The notes under the pieces are model-generated. The model was not told the DNA's origin. It did no database searches and was given only the letters and a program-made list of their open reading frames with translations. 64,000 nt of DNA from Dugong dugon (lineage: Eukaryota; Chordata; Mammalia; Sirenia; Dugongidae), in NCBI GenBank assembly GCA_030035585.1, contig CM057469.1:116910650-116974649 (forward strand), written 5' to 3'. The position numbers and the translations under genes were made by a program. Shown piece after piece: positions 57,280-64,000 of this stretch. Position 1 is the first letter of the stretch. Every line of letters starts with the position of its first letter.

Positions 57280-57990
57280 TCAGGTTGTTTTTGTTGTGGT
57301 TAGTTGCCAGCAAGTCAGCTGCTACTCATGTGTAACTATGTGTAACAGAATGAAATGTTGCCTGGTCCTCTGCTGCCTTCATGATCATTGGTATGTTTGA
57401 TTCCATCGGATGGCTGTTGGGTCAGTCCATCTCGTGGAGGGTTTGCCTCATTTTTGCTGACCCACTATTTTACCAAACATGAAGCCCTTTTCTAGAGATT
57501 GGTCTTTCCTGACAATGTGTCTGAAGAAAGCAAGTCAGCGTCTTGCCATCCTTGCTTCTAAAGAGCGTTTTGGTTGTATTCTTCTAAGATTGATTTGTTT
57601 GTTATTTTGGCAATCCACGTTATATTCCATATTCTTCACCAACACCACAGTCCAAATGCATGAATTCCTCTTCTGTCTTTGTATTTCATTATCCAGCTCT
57701 CGCATTCATATGAGGTAATTGAAAAGACCATGGCTTGGATCAGGTGCACTTTAGTCACAAGGTGACATCTTTGTTTTTTAAAACTTTAAAGATGTCGTTT
57801 GCAGCAGCTTTGCCCAATGCAATGCATCATTTGATCTCTGGATATTGATTTTTGATTCAATTAGAATGAAATAATTGACAACTTCAGTATATTCTCCATT
57901 TATGAGTATGTCATAAAATTCATCTTTAGTTATTTGAACTTAGCACGATTGTTTTGCTTTATACATGGAAATACTCAAGTTACACATCTT
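57280..57990 (-). mobile_element. RTE-type LINE 3' end, 5'-truncated
   Basis: Plus-strand text 'tgttgtggttagttgccagcaagtcagctgctactcatg', 'cagaatgaaatgttgcctggtcctctgctgccttcatgatc', 'gacccactattttaccaaacatgaagcccttttctagagattggtc', 'cttgccatccttgcttctaaagagcgttttggttgtattcttc' is the reverse complement of the RTE C-terminal coding region and tail found at 60844-61251. Confidence 0.85.
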
Positions 57991-58933
57991 ATACTGAGCC
58001 ATGTCACATTAAAATTATAGAAAGAATTCTGCTGACCGGCTGTCAGTAGATCAGGTTTCCATACTATTTTAACTTTGTTCATCTTTCTGAGTCCAGAGGA
58101 CCAGTAGCTCTGAGGGGATATTGATCTCCTGTGAAGACTTATATTGAGAGGAAGAGAGAGTGAATGCGTGAGAGAGTGATGCTGATGTTAGTTTAGCAAA
58201 CCAGTGTGCATTTTATGTTTATGATCCTGTTCTTACATTGTGTTCTTAAAGAAGGTGCTTTATTTTACTGGTTGTTTCTTTTCATATTGGTAATTTTCTA
58301 AAATAGTTTTCATTTTTTCCAAGATGCCCAATAGAGCTGATTTCAGTATTTCTCCCCTCGATTATAATGTTAAAGCATCTGTTTCTCTCTCTCTCTAATT
58401 TTCTCTCACTCTTTCTTGGTCTCTCTTGAAAGAGTGTGAACTGATGAATTGCTTTCTGCAGTGGTGCCAGATGAAGAGCTGGTCATGTGGGTGGGAAGAT
58501 TCCCTTTCTTTTTTTCTTTTTGGTGAGACTATTTTTTAACAGTTTATTTAGTTTGCCCTGATCTTCTTCCAAGTTTAAAATAATATCACACATACACACA
58601 CTGCCTTTATAAGTCAAAAATGTAGCTGGTGCTGTATAATGTTATGTTAATTTTAGAATGGATTCAAAGAAAAAGAACTATAACCATGTAGCAAAAACAG
58701 ATATTTTCTACTGTGCCCTCCTGCTGGCCCATAGGAAGTAATCAGTAATGGTCATGTGACAGTCAAATGATCTGATTCATCTTCCAGCTGATTTTTCTCC
58801 CTGGGTCATGTCCTCTCAGAGCCTCCCTTCTGATGTACAAGAAGAGTTGATGCCTACATGATTTTTTTTAAGGAGCCTTTCAAAGGCGAATTGAGTGCTA
58901 TGTTCAGTTTAGCAAGTACTTTCACAACATCCT
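57991..58933. other. No recognised feature
   Basis: (CT)n run at 58383-58396. No coding signal. Confidence 0.35.
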
Positions 58934-58945
58934 CAGAATTATGTT

Positions 58946-59123
58946 TAAAAAAAGGAAAAAAAAAAAAAAAGAACCTTGCTGTTGAGTCGCTTCTGACTCA
59001 TAGCGACCCTATAGGACAGAGTAGAACTGCCCCATAGGGTTGCCAAGGAGTGGCTGGTGGATTCAAACTGCTGATCTTTTGGTTAGCAGCTGTAGCTTAT
59101 AACTACTGCACCACCAGGGCTCT
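58946..59123 (-). mobile_element. AfroSINE with perfect duplication
   Basis: Near-consensus antisense copy ('gttgagtcgcttctgactcatagcgaccctataggacagagtagaactgccccatagg'), A15 on its tail side. Flanked by 'agaattatgtt' at 58935-58945 and 59124-59134. Confidence 0.93.
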
Positions 59124-59135
59124 AGAATTATGTTA

Positions 59136-60095
59136 GGGTGTGGAGAAGCCATGCTGTGAGTAATTTTCTGTCCTTAAAGGAGATTATCACCCATCTGGAT
59201 AAAGGAGATAAACACAGGAATAGTTTGACAAGAGGGAACTAATTTTATTTTTCACCTCTGTGTAAAATCCTTACTGAGACCTTGTAATTCTCGCTTAACC
59301 CCAGTCAGGCAGTACTCTCCCAGATCCATTTCCTCTTCTATCTTGCATGGACACCATGTCTGTAAAGACTCACTAACACTTTAATTCCATGGTCACTATT
59401 TTTTAGTATAATTTACTCGAATGTTCCTCAATCCTAGAAAAATACAGTATTTCACTTGACCTTCTCCTGAAACCTGGGATATGTTGGTACAGTCGTAGAA
59501 CATTAAGGGTGCATTGAGATACTGTTGTAAAGTGTAATGGAGGTGTCCTCAGCTGATTGTATTTGTCAACACTAGATTTTGTTCACCTTCGGAATCCTTG
59601 TCTGCAGTATCCTGCTCTGGTCCCAGCTTCCTGTCCTTACAGCTCTCACAGTGTGTGTTCACTCTGATTGCACCAGCCTTTCTTCCTCAAAGATATATGT
59701 TGGCTCTTGACTACTTCTATCCCATCATCCTGCTCTTGGTTTCTCTTCCTGCCCTATTTACCATTGACTCTTTTTCTGGCGATGTCGCTGAACCAGCTCA
59801 CTTATGTCCCTTAGCCACGTAATCTTGTGCCCAACTTTTACAGCAAAATTCCAGCAACTGTAAGTATTTCTCCTACTCTCCTGTTTTCTATGACCACATC
59901 ATAAGTATTGCAGAAGAAATAAACTGTGGCTCATGGTCTTCAAACAGAGTTGAGCCACAGCATTGCCCTTCCTTCTTTTATTTAATCCTCACATCATTCT
60001 TCATTGGTCTATGTCCATTCATTTCCCGTGGCATTTCCCCCCCAAATCTCCTTAGTCATCTGCACCCCCATCCCCCATCTGACACCTTCTTGCTT
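59136..60095. other. No clearly recognised feature
   Basis: The C/T-rich part 59590-59840 might be L2-type sequence, but alignment by eye is weak. Confidence 0.3.
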
Positions 60096-60097
60096 AG

Positions 60098-60352
60098 AGC
60101 AGCAGTATAGCATAGAGGTTAAGCGTAGGGACTCTTCATCTGGACTGGGCTCAAGCCCTTGCTCTGCAAGTTTATTTTGCTTCTGGGTAAATAATTCAAC
60201 TTATTTTTGCCTTTATTTCTTCATCTATAAAATAACACCTACCGGCCAGAGATGTCGTGAGGATTAAATGAGTTAATATTGGTAAAAGTACTTAAGAATA
60301 GTGCCCGACAGATAGTAGGGGCTATAAGTAATGGTTATTATTGCCTCTGTTA
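60098..60352 (+). repeat. MIR SINE, well preserved
   Basis: 'agcagcagtatagcatagaggttaagcgtaggg' through 'gtcgtgaggattaaatgagttaatattggtaaaagtacttaagaatagtgcccgacagatagtagg' follows MIR from head to near its end. Confidence 0.8.
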
Positions 60353-60834
60353 CCACTAATAATAAATACTGAGGCTATTAGGCTTCTAGTCACTGTGTTT
60401 CCATCCTCCATACCTATGATTTTGTCCACAACCCCTGTGCAGTCTTATTGCATTCCATCATTCCATTCTCAGAAATGCTACATGAAAGGACAGCCTGTTC
60501 ATGTTTTGATTTATTTTTTATTTATTTTACTGCTTCTGGCTTAGTTCCATGTTTATCTCTCCCTTTCTTTCACAAATTTCATCTCTCCTTTGATGCTATA
60601 CCCTGAGCCTATAAAAATATGAACGTTTCTCCCATTCTAAAAACAATAAAAACATTGCCAGAATTGTCATTGTTGTCATCAGAAGTAACAGAAAAAGAAA
60701 CTTCCCCTTATATCATACATTTTCTTGGGCCCCTTCTTCATCCTCGCTTATTCTCTCCTATAGATTTTTTTGAAAGATTAATGTCCCCCCTTAGTGCACT
60801 GCCTTCTGATTCCAAGTGCAATTTCATGATACTA
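60353..60834. other. No clearly recognised feature
   Basis: C/T-rich sequence, possibly ancient repeat; nothing I can name. Confidence 0.3.
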
Positions 60835-60843
60835 AACAAGAAA

Positions 60844-61251
60844 GCTGGATGATGAATAAAGAAGACTGAAGAAAATTGATGCCATTGAGTTATGGTGTTG
60901 GCAACGAACATTGAATATACAATGGACTGCAAAAAGAATGGCTAAATCTGTCTTGGAAGAAATACAACCAGAATGCTACTTAGAGGCAAGGATGATGAGA
61001 CTTCGTCTCACATACTTCGGACATGTTGTCAAGAGGGATCAGTCCCTGGAGAAGGACATCATGCTTGGTAAAATAGAGGGTCAGCAGAAGAGAGGAAGAC
61101 CCTCAACGAGATGAACTGACACAGTGGCTGCAACAATGGGCTCAAGCATAACAGTTGTGAGGATGGCGCAGGACTGGGCAGTGTTTCGTTCTGTTGTGCA
61201 TGGGGCCGCTATGAATTGGAATCGACGCGACGGCACCTAACAACAACAACG
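60844..61251 (+). mobile_element. RTE-type LINE, 3'-end insertion with duplication
   Basis: Flanked by exact 9-mers 'aacaagaaa' (60835-60843, 61252-61260). Encodes the RT C-terminus ('TLNIQWTAKRMAKSVLEEI', 'LRLTYFGHVVKRDQSLEKD', 'MLGKIEGQQKRGRPSTR') and then a TGA at 61112-61114 where the family has tryptophan. Ends with the RTE tail 'cgacgcgacggcacctaacaacaacaac'. This tail is the sequence shared with the SINEs. Confidence 0.92.
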
Positions 61252-61260
61252 AACAAGAAA

Positions 61261-62380
61261 TCCACATATTAACTGCTTGTCACACTCAAACATTTGTTTT
61301 TTGTCCTAGTCCACTTTGAGTTGTCATGACATAACTTCTTGGCATCCGCTGTCCTAGTCTCACCTGGTTCTGACTCTCTGCCAGTCTTCTTTCCTGAATC
61401 TTCATCCCATTTCTTAAATATGTGTTCTGCCCCAGGTCCCATTTTTCACCCTGATCCTTACTCTGTATAGTCACTGGGTAACTACTGCTTACCGGATGTG
61501 CCAGTGACTCACAAATCTCTATTCCTAGCCTCTTGAGCTTTCAGACTTCTTTCCGACTATCTCCTAGATGGAAACACCCGTAGGCATTTCAAACTCAGTA
61601 CATCTAAAATTAAACTTGTTATATTCCCAGTTGGCACGATGCTCCTGTATTTCTCTCAGTAGATGCCTTTACCATAAATCTAAACAGCTTAAGCCTGAAA
61701 CCAGCTGATCCTGTTAGTCTTTCCTCTCTGTTATACTCAACTTACCAGCCCCTATTGGTATCACTATGCTTAAATTTATATCTCTCATCTCTCTCTTCCT
61801 GTCAGTCTTTATTCTTGCTATTTTAGTTTAGGCCCTCATTTTCCTTTACTGCGCTGTTATGAGAATCTCTGAAAGGCGTTTACTCCCCAACGTCACTTGC
61901 TGTCCAGTCTGTCTTATGCACAGTTGACAGGTACTCTTTCCTGCCTGGCGGTACATATAGCAACCATGAACTTTTTTAGCCTCTGAGGTTTGTTGAGGAG
62001 CTGCTGTACCATGGACAGTGTGTTCCGCCAGAAAGCAGGGGCCTTTAGGACTGTTTGAAACTGAAGAAATGAGCATGTGCCGCAAATTACTGTTTTTATG
62101 GGGTATTGTATGAGGTATCTGAATTTTCGGTAGGAAAAATAGAAATTTTGAAGATATTTATTTGTTACACATATGTACCCATAGACCCCAGTAGGGACTC
62201 TATGGTATGTAATTAGTGTACTTCATTTATACCACTAAACGCATAGGATAGGCTTGTGGGAGTGGGCAAGAAAAAGAAATCTATACTACCTACCAAAAAT
62301 TCAGACACGCTTAATGATTTAACATGAAAACACATGGTATCAACAAAATTCAAAGCAGAAAATAATTGGGTCATTAAAGG
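61261..62380. repeat. Ancient repeat, probably L2-type, low certainty
   Basis: 'gactatctcctagatggaaacacccgtaggcatttcaaactcagtacatctaaaattaaacttg' (61555-61618) is a phrase I associate with an old mammal-wide LINE. Beyond about 61840 nothing is recognised. Confidence 0.35.
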
Positions 62381-62384
62381 GTTA

Positions 62385-62866
62385 ACCTGATCATGTATTG
62401 TTTTGCTTAATATTCTTAGCTGGCTCTCTGTCACCTGCATTTTATAATCCAACTCTTATTAATACTCCTTTACCATCCAGCCCTAACCTTTCTCGCCAGC
62501 CTCAGCTCTTATCAGAACCCTTCCATGAACAAGTGACACAGATCCTTTTCCCACACGATGTTTCTCTCTTTAATGCCTCCATGCCTTGCCTTTGCATATG
62601 CTGTTTTTGCGTACTGGAATATCCCTATTCCCATTCTTTGAGACCCAGCCCAATGACTCTTTCTTTGGGGAAGCCTTTTCTAAATCCTCACGGCATTCAT
62701 TTACTCCCTTTTGCTTTCAGTGTTCTAGGTAATAGTTGTCACATTGCCCTGGAGCTCTGAGTTCCCAAAGACCTCTGTGGTGTTTTTATAGCACTGTTGT
62801 ATTCCCAGCACCCAGGACACTGCCTGGAACTTCGTAGATGCTTAGCAAATGTTTGAATGAATTTGA
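62385..62866 (+). repeat. L2-type LINE 3' end, well preserved
   Basis: 'tgccttgcctttgcatatgctgtttttgcgtactggaatatccc', 'ttgagacccagcccaatgactctttctttggggaagcc', 'gtattcccagcacccaggacactgcctggaacttcgtagatgcttagcaaatgtttgaatgaat' follow the L2 3' end to its terminus. Confidence 0.8.
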
Positions 62867-63267
62867 AAACTAAATACTTCAAACAGACGGAGGAGATAGA
62901 TTGTCTAAGTGTAGTACAGAGTAAATATAAGACAAATGGTAGTAAAGGAAGAGTATCAGAGGGGAAAGAAAACTTTCAGTCGGCCAACTGATATAATACC
63001 CAAGGTGTGAATGCATAAGAAAGGAAGAAAATATGAAGAAACAGGCCCTGGGATAAAGGACAGTGTTGGAAAATAGCGTTAGGAAAAGAAGAAATGGGAT
63101 AGCAGTAATGTTCTGCCCATCAGAGTACGTAAGGAATGACAGGAGAGAGATGGCAGGCAGTAGGACAGGTCTTACCCTGTCAGAGAAAACCCAGAGCAGC
63201 AGAAGTCGTCACAGAGCACCAGAAATACCTGTGGCTGCTGCTTTGTCCATGTCTACTGCGAAAGTCA

Positions 63268-63690
63268 CATACAGGCAGTCCCCTGATTACAAACGAGTTC
63301 CTTTCCTAAGTCTGTCTTTAAGGCGAATTTGTACTTAAGTTGGAACAGTTAGGTATGGTTCATATCTTATGTCAGTTAGTCAAATGTTTATCTTAGTTAT
63401 AGTGTATGGTATACCTTTCCACGCATAAAACATACTAAAGAAACACTTCCAGGTACATTAAAACATCATTAACAAAATAATACAGTAATAATAATAATGT
63501 TTTGCCATGTGTCATAAAGTAGTACCAGTTTATTACTACCAACCAATGTATGTGCCTCAAATTTTTGATATAATAGGCTTTACAGGGGTTGGTTTGTATG
63601 GAAGTTGGACGTTCATAACCTCTCCTTCTGTATTTCTCTCTGAAAAGTTTGTTCAAGGAGGACTGTGCATAAGTTACGTTCTCTGTAACT
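63268..63690. repeat. Unclassified possible DNA-transposon-like repeat
   Basis: 'acaggcagtcccctgattacaaacgagttcctttcctaagtctgtctttaaggcgaatttgtacttaagttggaacag' looks like a family I have met in mammalian genomes but cannot name. A related direct word recurs at 63593 ('ttgtatggaagttgga'). Confidence 0.3.
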
Positions 63691-63695
63691 TGCTT

Positions 63696-63908
63696 TGTTG
63701 TTGTTGTTGTTAGTTGCCATCAAGTTGATTGTGATTCATGGTGACTCAATGTGTGCAGAGTAGAGCTGCTCCATAGGATTTTCAAGGTTTTGACCTTTTG
63801 GAAGCAGATCGCCAGGCCTGTCTTCCGACACACCTCTGAGTGTGTTCGAATCACCAACCTTTTGGCTAGTAGTTGAGCACTTAACTGTTTGTGCAACCCA
63901 AGGACTCC
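63696..63908 (-). mobile_element. AfroSINE, longer variant, with duplication
   Basis: 'gttgttgttgttagttgccatcaagttgattgtgattc' to 'cttaactgtttgtgcaacccaaggactcc'. Flanked by 'taacttgctt' (63686-63695 and 63911-63920). Confidence 0.9.
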
Positions 63909-64000
63909 TATAACTTGCTTAGCTGTATGGAAAACATCTTTGATGTACAGTCAGTCTCCTATGCAAAATCTCCTAGTGCTCTGCTATTTTCTGGAGCTTT

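Overview
This window reads as intergenic or intronic DNA from a placental mammal. I found no host gene, exon set, CpG island, tRNA or rRNA gene that I can defend. All coding-like material is retrotransposon debris.

The organism is almost certainly an afrotherian, most likely a paenungulate such as an elephant (inference). The dominant repeat is a short tRNA-headed SINE (head around GTGGTTAAG..CTGCTAACCAAAAGGTCGGCAGTTCGAATCC, tail GGGTCGCTATGAGTCGGAATCGACTCGACGGCA) that I recognise as AfroSINE. It occurs about 26 times on both strands. It sits beside BovB/RTE-type LINE pieces, young L1s, and the mammal-wide background of MIR, L2 and old L1.

Layout: 0-3.4 kb holds L2, MIR and AfroSINE remnants. 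3.42-6.58 kb is a 5'-truncated young L1 on the minus strand. 6.8-14.9 kb holds SINEs, MIRs, antisense L2-like material and a 190-bp TA-flanked inverted-repeat element. 14.9-16.5 kb is an old minus-strand L1 split by a SINE. 18.0-18.6 kb holds an unexplained duplicated module. 21.4-24.2 kb is a three-level nest: old L1, then a SINE inside it, then an internal ORF2 fragment of a younger L1 inside the SINE. 27-30.2 kb holds SINEs, including one with a tRNA-Gly(GCC)-like head. 32.5-34.5 kb is a young plus-strand L1 inserted in an antisense L2-like repeat. 35.16-37.74 kb is an RTE copy carrying its 5' end, endonuclease and reverse transcriptase but lacking its 3' end. 38.6-39.6 kb is a SINE cluster. 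39.97-48.30 kb is a near full-length minus-strand L1 (about 8.3 kb) with a YY1-like 5' end, a long 5'UTR with two 283-bp tandem units, ORF1, ORF2 and a 3'UTR; both ORFs are broken. 48.5-64 kb holds old L1, serial SINE insertions, a 160-bp element with 41-bp inverted repeats, RTE 3' ends, L2 and MIR.

The elements are connected. The SINEs carry RTE sequence from both the 5' region and the 3' terminus, so the RTE was plausibly their mobilising partner. The three young L1 copies share features worth checking: a duplicated 3' terminal module with an internal A-tract, an open frame in the 3'UTR, and (in two copies) the same early stop near the ORF2 C-terminus. I see no new cellular system here; the interest lies in retrotransposon architecture. 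Family names are from recognition, not database search, and L2/MIR boundaries are approximate.
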